A stretch of 5,380 nucleotides of DNA, taken from Thermodesulfobacteriota bacterium (GTDB taxonomy: Bacteria; Desulfobacterota; Syntrophobacteria; BM002). A program made the translations under genes and the position numbers. The stretch covers positions 1 through 5,380 of the forward strand of contig CAMYLW010000295.1 of NCBI GenBank assembly GCA_947259475.1, read 5' to 3'. How positions within the stretch are numbered: the stretch's first letter is position 1; every line of letters starts with the position of its first letter. Positions 1-4,923 of this stretch are shown piece after piece. The notes beneath the pieces were generated by a model. That model was not told where the DNA came from. It was given only the letters and a program-made list of their open reading frames with translations, and searched no databases.

Positions 1-13
1 ACAAAGAATTCAG

Positions 14-162
14 CCCTTCGACGAGCTCAGGACAAGTAGCCAGTAGTCGGGAGGCGATTAGTTAATTAGTCAAATCGTCGATTCGTCAACTAGTAAGCAG
101 TAAGCAGTGAGCAGTAAGCCCTTCGACCCATTCGACAGGCTCAGGACTGGCAGGCTCAGGAC
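14..162. repeat. Dispersed GCTCAGGAC-type repeat, several partial copies
   Basis: CCCTTCGACGAGCTCAGGAC lies at 14-33. Related pieces follow: CCCTTCGACCC near 119-129, TTCGACAGGCTCAGGAC at 131-147 and GGCAGGCTCAGGAC at 149-162. From memory, closely similar words (CCCTTCGACAGGCTCAGG) recur in intergenic DNA of many environmental bacteria, so this is probably a REP-like dispersed element. The copies are partial and interleaved with the 7/8-bp arrays. No coding potential is seen here. Confidence 0.55.
55..119. repeat. Phased tandem array, 8-bp units changing to 7-bp units
   Basis: Five degenerate 8-bp units ending mostly in GT run from 55 to 94: CGATTAGT, TAATTAGT, CAAATCGT, CGATTCGT and CAACTAGT. 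The period then becomes 7 bp. Read from position 92, the units are AGTAAGC, AGTAAGC, AGTGAGC and AGTAAGC, ending at 119. The 20 bases 100-119 recur exactly at 2891-2910 in repeat copy B. The array lies in the gene-free stretch 1-343. Confidence 0.7.
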
Positions 163-193
163 GCTTCGCGCGGTAAACAATTCATCTGTTTGA

Positions 194-225
194 CTAATTT
201 TCTAATTCTCTAATTTTCTCATTAA
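194..225. repeat. 8-bp tandem array (CTAATTTT type)
   Basis: Four consecutive 8-bp units are CTAATTTT, CTAATTCT, CTAATTTT and CTCATTAA. They lie in the gene-free stretch before the acetyltransferase gene. They are AT-rich and non-coding, with no promoter-like arrangement that I can defend. Confidence 0.65.
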
Positions 226-242
226 CCAACCTGCCTTTTGTC

Positions 243-304
243 CTCTGATCTCTGACGTCTGATCTCTAATCCCCGTCTCGCCGCGTCTCCGTGTCTCCGC
301 GTCG
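243..304. repeat. 7-bp (CTCTGAT) array followed by 8-bp (CCGCGTCT) array
   Basis: Four 7-bp units at 243-270 are CTCTGAT, CTCTGAC, GTCTGAT and CTCTAAT. After a short join, three 8-bp units at 281-304 are CCGCGTCT, CCGTGTCT and CCGCGTCG. Base composition shifts sharply from AT-rich (194-225) to GC-rich (281-304) within 100 bases, which suits stacked, independently amplified short repeats. Positions 305-343 contain nothing further that I recognise, and no clear terminator for the minus-strand gene that ends at 344. Confidence 0.65.
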
Positions 305-343
305 TCCCGCGGTGCATAGTGCTTTCATACCACCGTGCTTCAA

Positions 344-832
344 TTATTGGGAGAGTTTTTTCGACAGCGACAGTGCCGCCTGCCCCCTGGGATAGTAGTG
401 GTCTTCAGACCCCACAATGTGGAAACCCGCATTTTGAAAAAATGAAAGGGCTTGCTGGTTATCGACCGCGGTCCAGAGACGCATTTCTTCTAGGCCATAT
501 TTTCGGGCAATTTCCTCCATATGTTCTAGCAATGCGGTGCCTATTCCTTTTCTCTGCTGTTTGGGGAGGACCCCAATCGCTAACAGGTGTCCCCGTCTTG
601 GTTCGAGCCATATTTCTCTTTCCAGCGTCAGCATGGCAAAACCCAGAGGGTCGCCTCCCGTTGCTATGATTACCGTTATTACTTCCGGTTCCAGGAGCCA
701 GCCGAGCACAGTTTCGTCATAGGCGCCGTACTTCAAAAATACCCTGGCCGACAGCTGGCTGATGAAATCCAGGTCGTTTTCATTTGCCAGGCGGAAATCG
801 AATATTGCCATTGATTGTACTGATCCAACCAA
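344..832 (-). CDS. GNAT family N-acetyltransferase (RimI-like)
   Basis: This gene encodes a 162-residue GNAT-fold enzyme predicted to move an acetyl group from acetyl-CoA to an amine. The acceptor cannot be told from sequence. The acetyl-CoA loop is QRKGIG (residues 93-98) after the strand HLLAIGVLP (82-90), followed by an alpha-helix (about 99-113). The C-terminal motif ALSFFQNAGF (128-137) precedes a HYYPRG turn (145-150), as in RimI/small-molecule acetyltransferases. The domain fills the protein, with no signal peptide or membrane segment. I chose a TTG start at 832 because GAGGAG (839-844) sits 6 bases upstream. The ATG at 811 (MAIFDF) fits the usual GNAT beginning better but has no close Shine-Dalgarno, so a 155-residue product is the alternative. 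It is a single gene, separated from the PilZ genes by a repeat-filled spacer. Family assignment is firm; substrate is unknown. Confidence 0.88.
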   Translation of the reverse strand: MVGSVQSMAIFDFRLANENDLDFISQLSARVFLKYGAYDETVLGWLLEPEVITVIIATGGDPLGFAMLTLEREIWLEPRRGHLLAIGVLPKQQRKGIGTALLEHMEEIARKYGLEEMRLWTAVDNQQALSFFQNAGFHIVGSEDHYYPRGQAALSLSKKLSQ

Positions 833-838
833 CTACCG

Positions 839-844
839 CTCCTC
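839..844 (-). promoter_or_regulatory. Ribosome binding site that favours a TTG start
   Basis: On the minus strand GAGGAG is followed by 6 bases and then TTG (832-830) in frame with the acetyltransferase. The in-frame ATG at 811 has only a GGA about 14 bases upstream. This spacing is the reason for choosing the rarer codon. Confidence 0.5.
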
Positions 845-942
845 AATGAAATGATCTGTCTCGCTCTTCGGATCATAGTATAGAGGAAGGCATAGAGCAA
901 AGAGAAGATTGGGGATGTGGGATAAGAGATTTAGGAATTGCG

Positions 943-973
943 GGATTCAGGGATTCAGGAATTCAGGGATTCA
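943..973. repeat. 8-bp tandem repeat GGATTCAG, nearly 4 copies
   Basis: The units are GGATTCAG, GGATTCAG, GAATTCAG and GGATTCA. The repeat lies in the 833-1225 spacer, which has no gene. The rest of 833-990 holds only the acetyltransferase 5' region and purine-rich unique sequence. Confidence 0.7.
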
Positions 974-1012
974 ATAAAACATAGGGCATAGGGTAGATTT
1001 CGAAACTGGGAA

Positions 1013-1029
1013 CCCGCCCGAAGGGTGGG
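1013..1029. repeat. Small hairpin inside the interruption of repeat copy A
   Basis: CCCGCCC (1013-1019) pairs with GGGTGGG (1023-1029) across a GAA loop, with one G-T pair. It lies in about 47 bases (1000-1046) that separate a GGGTAGATT word (991-999) from the main part of repeat copy A. The equivalent place in copy B holds plain 7-bp units. No T-run follows on either strand, so it is not a good terminator. Confidence 0.5.
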
Positions 1030-1046
1030 AGTCCGTAGGACAATTG

Positions 1047-1220
1047 CGGATTTGAGATAGATGAGGTTTCAGTGTTCAGATTTCAGGAGCGAGGAAGGTT
1101 CCAGCGGTTAGGTTTAAGATTCTCTGTCTGTTTCTCCTGACACCCGACACCTGACACCTTGAGCTTTGGTGCTTGGGGTATGAGATGTGGGAATGGAATA
1201 CCGCTAACTACTGACTACTG
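1047..1220 (+). repeat. Long imperfect inverted repeat, copy A
   Basis: This stretch aligns with the reverse complement of 2890-3074 over nearly its whole length, roughly four fifths identical by eye. Shared blocks include CGGATTTGAGATA, CAGTGTTCAG, GGTTTAAGATTCTC, CTGACACCCGA, CCTTGAGCTTTGG and AATACCGCTAAC. Much of it is made of 7-bp units, for example CCTGACA, CCCGACA, CCTGACA, CCTTGAG at 1136-1163. It ends 5 bases before the stop codon of the first PilZ gene. No ORF or transposase-like sequence lies within it. Confidence 0.85.
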
Positions 1221-1225
1221 GATTC

Positions 1226-1597
1226 CTATTTGTTGTTGTTCATGCGGCTCAGCTTTTTCCGGTAGTGCCTGGCTACCGTCTGGCTGAGAAACTTGCGGTC
1301 ACCCGGGGTCATGTCTGTGAATTGGACACCTACACCGAGACTTGAATCACCCTCACTTGGTTGGAAAATCGTTGACCAGATCACTTTTCCGGCAACGCTC
1401 ATGGTCTGGCGATTGGGTGGCTTGATGATTATGAAGAAGCTTCCTTCCAATGGTGGAGGCTCTTTACAGGAGATGAAGGCACCTGAGGGGCTGACATTGT
1501 GGATCTCTCCTTCGATCTTCTCCTGGGTGGTTAGCATGGTGACAGGCCATCTAATCTCGATCCTGGGCTTCGCTCGGTTTTCGATTCCACTGTTCAT
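1226..1597 (-). CDS. PilZ domain protein, last of three paralogues
   Basis: This is a single-domain PilZ protein (123 residues), probably a cytoplasmic cyclic-di-GMP receptor. Both ligand motifs are present: RxxxR as R8-AKP-R12 and [D/N]xSxxG as N34-V-S36-PS-G39, followed by GAFISC and, after further strands, KVIW and GVGVQFT (about 88-94). The basic tail (HYRKKLSR) is short. I chose the ATG at 1597, with AGGA (1608-1605) 7 bases upstream. An in-frame GTG at 1603 is almost on top of that AGGA and would add two residues. The gene lies 85 bases after the middle PilZ gene, and I see no clear sigma-54 element in the gap, so cotranscription from the promoter at 2131-2147 is likely. The protein has no output domain, so it presumably acts by binding a partner, such as a motility, secretion or polysaccharide complex. 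The partner is unknown. Confidence 0.88.
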   Translation of the reverse strand: MNSGIENRAKPRIEIRWPVTMLTTQEKIEGEIHNVSPSGAFISCKEPPPLEGSFFIIIKPPNRQTMSVAGKVIWSTIFQPSEGDSSLGVGVQFTDMTPGDRKFLSQTVARHYRKKLSRMNNNK

Positions 1598-1682
1598 ATG
1601 CACATCCTGCAGACAACAGCGTTATTGTGGCGCACGGTTTTGTTCAGTACCATTTTTAGAGAGGAAACTTCTCAGCGTTCCT

Positions 1683-2033
1683 TCAGGCTGACATCTGGAG
1701 GTGCTTTGAGGTCACATTGTTAAGAAACAGGTGGTCGTCACTGAAGATTCTTGTGAACTGGACACCTATTCCACAAGAACCTATGTCATCGCAGTTTGCA
1801 ATGTTTGACCATGCCAATTCTGCGGTGATCAATAACAGCTTTTTGCGCAGTGGATCCCTGAAAACGAGACGGAGAGAGTTATGCTGTTCCGGTTCAGTAA
1901 AACAATGAATAAATGCCCCGGTCTGGCTGATGTTTTTTACTTCTCCCCCTATGCATCCCTCTGGGGTTACGATCATGGCAGGCCAATCCACGGCGGTTCT
2001 GGGGTGTGAACGCCTGTTGTCTAAATTCATCAT
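1683..2033 (-). CDS. PilZ domain protein, middle of three paralogues
   Basis: This single-domain PilZ protein (116 residues) has intact motifs at the same positions as its downstream paralogue: R8-SHP-R12 and N34-I-S36-QT-G39, followed by GAFIHC and GIGVQFT (88-94). It is therefore predicted to bind cyclic-di-GMP. The start is chosen as ATG 2033, with AGGA (2046-2043) 9 bases upstream. ATG 2030 gives an N-terminus (MNLDNRR) close to the paralogue, and a TTG at 2063 would add ten residues but has AGAGGG directly abutting it. A -24/-12 promoter (2131-2147) precedes it, and the terminator of the upstream PilZ gene separates the two units. No membrane segment is seen. The three genes are clearly related in length and motif order but differ widely in sequence, which suggests old duplications. 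The cellular target is unknown. Confidence 0.87.
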   Translation of the reverse strand: MMNLDNRRSHPRTAVDWPAMIVTPEGCIGGEVKNISQTGAFIHCFTEPEQHNSLRLVFRDPLRKKLLLITAELAWSNIANCDDIGSCGIGVQFTRIFSDDHLFLNNVTSKHLQMSA

Positions 2034-2130
2034 GTGTGCTTGTCCTGCGATGTTCCCCTCCAACCCTCTTCAATGATTGGGCCCGGCCTTAAGAAAGACG
2101 AACTGGTGAAAAGAGATATGGGGAGAGAAG

Positions 2131-2147
2131 TGCAGGAAATATGCCAG
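2131..2147 (-). promoter_or_regulatory. Sigma-54 (-24/-12) promoter for the middle PilZ gene
   Basis: The minus strand reads CTGGCATATTTCCTGCA. GG (2145-2144) and GC (2133-2132) are 12 bases apart, as in the known RpoN consensus YTGGCACG-N4-TTGCW. The main departures are CATA for CACG and C for the first T of TTGC. Transcription would begin near 2120, leaving a leader of about 87 bases before ATG 2033. No copy of the 2839-2871 direct repeat is seen upstream of it. Confidence 0.6.
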
Positions 2148-2196
2148 AATGCTTTAATTAACAGTCTAAACGGTTGATATGCTGGGTGTATTGCTG

Positions 2197-2230
2197 AAAA
2201 AAAACAGCGGAGCAGGTTGCTCCGCTGTTT
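2197..2230 (-). terminator. Intrinsic terminator after the first PilZ gene
   Basis: AAACAGCGGAGCA (2202-2214) and TGCTCCGCTGTTT (2218-2230) form a perfect 13-bp stem with a 3-base loop. Read on the minus strand, the stem runs into eight T residues (complement of 2204-2197). It begins 33 bases after the stop codon of the 2264-2650 gene, so that gene forms its own transcription unit. Confidence 0.93.
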
Positions 2231-2263
2231 GTTGCTGAACGAATAGACTTGAGCTGATCCAGG

Positions 2264-2650
2264 CTAACTAGCCATGTGAAGTGTTGCATCAAGGTCCACT
2301 TCCGGGACCTCTTTAATACTGCCGTCGCCTCTGACCAGCTTTCGAAGGTATCTCCCCTCTTCCTCAGGGATTCCTGTGAAGCGAACTCCCATACCCCGAG
2401 GGGTGAGGTCGTCATCAGGACCGTGGATGTTTGTCCAGACCACCTCAGCAGCCACATCCTCAATGGCGTGGTCGGGGGACTTAATAGTCAATTTACAGGT
2501 CTCACTCAATCGCAACGGCTTGTGGCAGCGGATAAACGCCCCATTATCGTTGATATTAATAATGACACCATCCGCAGGTCCCTCGCCGGTGTCCATTGTA
2601 ACTGACCATTTCACCTGAGCTCTGCTGGTTGAGTTTGTTTCTGGTACCAT
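2264..2650 (-). CDS. PilZ-like protein with altered c-di-GMP motifs, first of three paralogues
   Basis: This 128-residue protein has the same fold signature as the next two genes: KWSVTM (14-19), GAFIRC (37-42), VVWTNI (70-75) and GMGVRFT (86-92). The ligand motifs are changed. The first Arg of RxxxR aligns with N6 (N6-STS-R10), and the Ser of [D/N]xSxxG is replaced by Asn (N32-I-N34-DN-G37). PilZ proteins lacking these residues are known to bind cyclic-di-GMP poorly or not at all, so a role as a nucleotide-independent adaptor, as known for some PilZ paralogues, is plausible but unproven. The ATG at 2650 has a strong GGAGGAG 5 bases upstream. The C-terminal tail (about 108-128) is acidic and longer than in the paralogues. 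The gene has the best promoter and its own terminator, so it is probably the most strongly controlled of the three. Confidence 0.88.
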   Translation of the reverse strand: MVPETNSTSRAQVKWSVTMDTGEGPADGVIININDNGAFIRCHKPLRLSETCKLTIKSPDHAIEDVAAEVVWTNIHGPDDDLTPRGMGVRFTGIPEEEGRYLRKLVRGDGSIKEVPEVDLDATLHMAS

Positions 2651-2742
2651 TTTATCTCCTCCCCTATAAGGCTGTATTCGTCCTTTTTGACCAGTTGCCT
2701 TATGTTCTGTCTGATTTCTTTCTGTTTTGTATTTTAACCTTG

Positions 2743-2759
2743 AGCAGGATTGGTGCCAA
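2743..2759 (-). promoter_or_regulatory. Sigma-54 (-24/-12) promoter for the first PilZ gene
   Basis: The minus strand reads TTGGCACCAATCCTGCT. It matches the RpoN consensus (YTGGCACG-N4-TTGCW) at all but two defined positions, with GG (2757-2756) and GC (2745-2744) 12 bases apart. The start point would be near 2733, giving a leader of about 83 bases, close to that of the second PilZ promoter. A small inverted repeat, TGCCA-AAG-TGGCA (2754-2766), overlaps the -24 side and could be an additional protein site. Confidence 0.72.
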
Positions 2760-2838
2760 AGTGGCAGGAAGCTAAATAGATGTGTTTTTTCAGGATGTTA
2801 TAGGTTTAGAATAATTCGTAGTTTTCTTGTTCAATGGG

Positions 2839-2871
2839 CAAATTTGGTCAATAAACGTCAAATTTGGTCAA
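2839..2871 (-). promoter_or_regulatory. Paired 13-bp direct repeats, candidate activator sites
   Basis: CAAATTTGGTCAA occurs exactly at 2839-2851 and again at 2859-2871 (plus-strand reading), 20 bases start to start, about two helical turns. The pair lies 80-112 bases upstream of the -24 element at 2743-2759, where sigma-54 enhancer-binding proteins commonly bind. Each unit has a CAAATTTG palindromic core. The activator is not encoded in the window. The rest of 2651-2889 is AT-rich and gene-free. Confidence 0.6.
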
Positions 2872-2889
2872 AAAGTCCCCTTTCTCAAT

Positions 2890-3074
2890 GGTAAGCAGTG
2901 AGCAGTAAGCGGTTAGCGGTATTTCGCATCTCACATCGCAAGCTCCAAAGCTCAAGGTGTCAGGTGTCAGGTTTCGGGTGTCAGGGAAAACAGACGGAGA
3001 ATCTTAAACCCGACCCCGGGAACTTCCCTCGGTCCTGAAACCTGAACACTGAGACCTATTTTATCTCAAATCCG
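2890..3074 (-). repeat. Long imperfect inverted repeat, copy B
   Basis: The reverse complement aligns with copy A (1047-1220). Relative to copy A it has one extra 7-bp unit: plus-strand CTCAAGG, TGTCAGG, TGTCAGG, TTTCGGG, TGTCAGG at 2951-2985. It also has a longer run of AGTAAGC/AGTGAGC/GGTTAGC units at its outer end (2890-2917). A further 7-bp run on the minus strand (GTAGATT, TTAGATT, GTAGATT, TCGGATT, TGAGATA; 3096-3062) extends the similarity towards 3101. It lies between the candidate activator sites and hisHF. No ORF is supported in 2651-3185. Confidence 0.85.
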
Positions 3075-3185
3075 AAATCTACAATCTAAAATCTACCCTC
3101 CTTATCTCATGGGACTTGTCTTAATTGAAATTGTGGTGTAAGAAACGCCATTACTGCATTCTTCAGAGGGTAGACAGGATAGAAG

Positions 3186-4757
3186 ATGATAGCTTTTCTG
3201 GATTACGGTGCCGGCAATGTCAGGAGTGTCATCAACGGCATCGAAAGCCTGGGCGAGCAGGTCAAGGTTGTCGAGACGGCTGAGGACATCCTGTCTGCTG
3301 AAAGGCTGGTTTTTCCCGGGGTAGGCGCTTTCGGCAGCATGATGCAAATCCTGAATGAGAAGAAGTACGTCGAACCCCTGAAATCATATCTCCAATCGGG
3401 TCGGCCGTTTCTGGGAATCTGCCTGGGGTTGCAGGCCCTGTTCGAAGGCAGCGAAGAAGCCCCCGGTGTCAAGGGTTTGGGCTTCATTCCCGGTATGGTG
3501 CGTAGGTTCGACATCAATCTTTCGGTGCCGCACATCGGCTGGAACGGCCTCAATTTCAAGCAGCCCTCGCGGATTTTCACCGGGGTTCGTGGCGATGAAA
3601 AGTTCTACTTTGTCCATTCATACCATGTGGTTCCCACGGATGACGGGGCTGTCCTGACAACAACCAACTACGAGAGGGAATTCGTTAGCTCCATTCAGAT
3701 AGGAAACATCATCGCCACCCAGTTCCACCCGGAAAAGAGTGGCAGCGCCGGGCTCCAAATTCTGAAGAACTTTCTCGACACCAGCGTTGAACAAGCCAGG
3801 CCTGTCAGAGCTTCCAAGGCCACCAGGCTGGCGAAACGCATTGTCGCCTGTCTGGACGTCCGTGCAACCGACCAGGGGGATCTGGTGGTCACCAAGGGCG
3901 ATCAGTACGACGTCAGGGAGAAAGGGGCTGTCAGGAATCTCGGCAAACCAGTAGAACTGGCAAGACGCTACTACCAGGAGGGAGCTGACGAGATCACCTT
4001 CCTCAATATTACCGGTTTCAGAGATTTTCCCCTGGAAGATATGCCAATGCTCGAGGTACTGCGGCAGACTTCAGAGAATGTCTTTGTGCCGCTGACCATC
4101 GGTGGCGGAATCAGAGATTATATAGACAAGAAAGGGCAGGAATACAGGGCTCTGGAGGTCGCCTCTGAATACTTCAGGTCCGGGGCTGACAAGGTTTCCA
4201 TTGGTAGCGATGCGGTCCTGATAGTCGAGGAGTATTTGCAAACCGGGCGAAAAACCGGCCGGAGTTCCATCGAAGAGATATCCCGGGTCTACGGCAACCA
4301 GGCGGTGGTCATCTCCATTGATCCAAAACGGGTGTATGTACAGTCAGCGGATGCGGTCAGGCACCAAGTGATCGAGACGGCCATCCCGGGCCCCAACGGC
4401 GAGCGGTACTGCTGGTACCAGTGCACCATCAAGGGTGGCCGAGAAGGCAGAGACCTGGACGCAGTCACTCTGGCTCAGGTCTGCGAACAGCTGGGTGCAG
4501 GAGAAATTCTGCTGAATTGTATCGACAGGGACGGGACCAACCTGGGATTTGATTTGGAGCTAATCAACGCGGTGAGCGAGGGTGTTTCCATTCCGGTCAT
4601 CGCCTCTAGTGGTGCCGGCAATGCCGAACATTTTTACCAGGTCTTCACCGGGACCGAAGCCGAATCTGCGCTGGCCGCTGGCATATTCCACCGCAGAGAG
4701 GTTCCCATAAGGGATGTGAAGAATTATTTGAAGGACAAGGTGGAAGTCAGACTTTGA
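3186..4757 (+). CDS. hisHF: Imidazole glycerol phosphate synthase, glutaminase-cyclase fusion (HIS7 type)
   Basis: This 523-residue bifunctional enzyme handles the fifth step of histidine synthesis. It takes ammonia from glutamine and converts PRFAR to imidazole glycerol phosphate and AICAR. The glutaminase domain (about 2-198) has YGAGN, the nucleophile loop GICLGLQ with C79, and H181/E183 in FHPEKSG. A short linker (about 199-214) leads to the (beta/alpha)8 cyclase (215-523), with catalytic D224 (ACLDV) and D379 (ISIDPKR) and phosphate-site sequences IGGGIRD and ASSGAG. Most bacteria use separate HisH and HisF. This cyclase part is about 55 residues longer than usual HisF and carries blocks known from yeast HIS7, such as VVTKGDQYDVREK, TFLNITGFRDFPL and GERYCWYQCTIKGGRE. 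The start ATG has AGGA (3176-3179) 6 bases upstream. No other his gene is adjacent. All catalytic residues are present, so it should be active. Confidence 0.96.
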   Translation: MIAFLDYGAGNVRSVINGIESLGEQVKVVETAEDILSAERLVFPGVGAFGSMMQILNEKKYVEPLKSYLQSGRPFLGICLGLQALFEGSEEAPGVKGLGFIPGMVRRFDINLSVPHIGWNGLNFKQPSRIFTGVRGDEKFYFVHSYHVVPTDDGAVLTTTNYEREFVSSIQIGNIIATQFHPEKSGSAGLQILKNFLDTSVEQARPVRASKATRLAKRIVACLDVRATDQGDLVVTKGDQYDVREKGAVRNLGKPVELARRYYQEGADEITFLNITGFRDFPLEDMPMLEVLRQTSENVFVPLTIGGGIRDYIDKKGQEYRALEVASEYFRSGADKVSIGSDAVLIVEEYLQTGRKTGRSSIEEISRVYGNQAVVISIDPKRVYVQSADAVRHQVIETAIPGPNGERYCWYQCTIKGGREGRDLDAVTLAQVCEQLGAGEILLNCIDRDGTNLGFDLELINAVSEGVSIPVIASSGAGNAEHFYQVFTGTEAESALAAGIFHRREVPIRDVKNYLKDKVEVRL

Positions 4758-4814
4758 CGAATCTGGTTCGGGCAGGACCAGTATGTATAAAGCTCCCGAG
4801 AACGTTGGTCTGAG

Positions 4815-4843
4815 GAGTCCCGACTTTGTCGGGGCCACGACTC
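4815..4843. repeat. Hairpin downstream of hisHF
   Basis: CCCGAC (4819-4824) and GTCGGG (4828-4833) pair around a TTT loop, with weaker outer pairing of GAG (4815-4817) and CTC (4841-4843). No T-run follows on the plus strand, so it is at best a weak terminator. It may instead be a small dispersed hairpin element or a processing/stability signal. The spacer 4758-4923 shows no gene and no promoter that I can defend. Confidence 0.4.
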
Positions 4844-4923
4844 ATTTGGCGAAATGGTGATACCTTTGAGATTGAGATAACGTGCTCTGACTAAATGTTT
4901 TAGGCCAAATAGGAGGCAAGGCC

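Noticed and set aside
92..119. CRISPR array reading of the AGTAAGC repeats
   Set aside because: The units are 7 bases and adjacent, with no spacers and no cas genes.
319..669. Plus-strand ORF of 116 codons opposite the acetyltransferase
   Set aside because: It is antisense to a clear GNAT gene, has no recognisable domain and no good ribosome binding site.
1293..1691. Plus-strand ORF of 132 codons opposite the last PilZ gene
   Set aside because: It is longer than the PilZ gene but antisense to intact PilZ motifs, and its translation resembles no family. It is a shadow.
1047..3074. Insertion sequence or composite transposon with copies A and B as ends
   Set aside because: No transposase is encoded between or within the copies and no target-site duplication is visible. 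Mobility remains only a hypothesis.
3117..3151. Possible sigma-70 promoter for hisHF (TTGTCT or TTGAAA with 17-base spacing)
   Set aside because: The -10 partners (TAAGAA, CCATTA) match poorly, so neither pairing is convincing.
4819..4833. Hairpin after hisHF as an intrinsic terminator
   Set aside because: The stem is short and is followed by GGCCACGA rather than a T-run. It is kept only as a hairpin.
4866..4894. TTGAGA-based promoter in front of the CBM48 gene
   Set aside because: With 17-base spacing the -10 would be GACTAA, too far from TATAAT to support a call.
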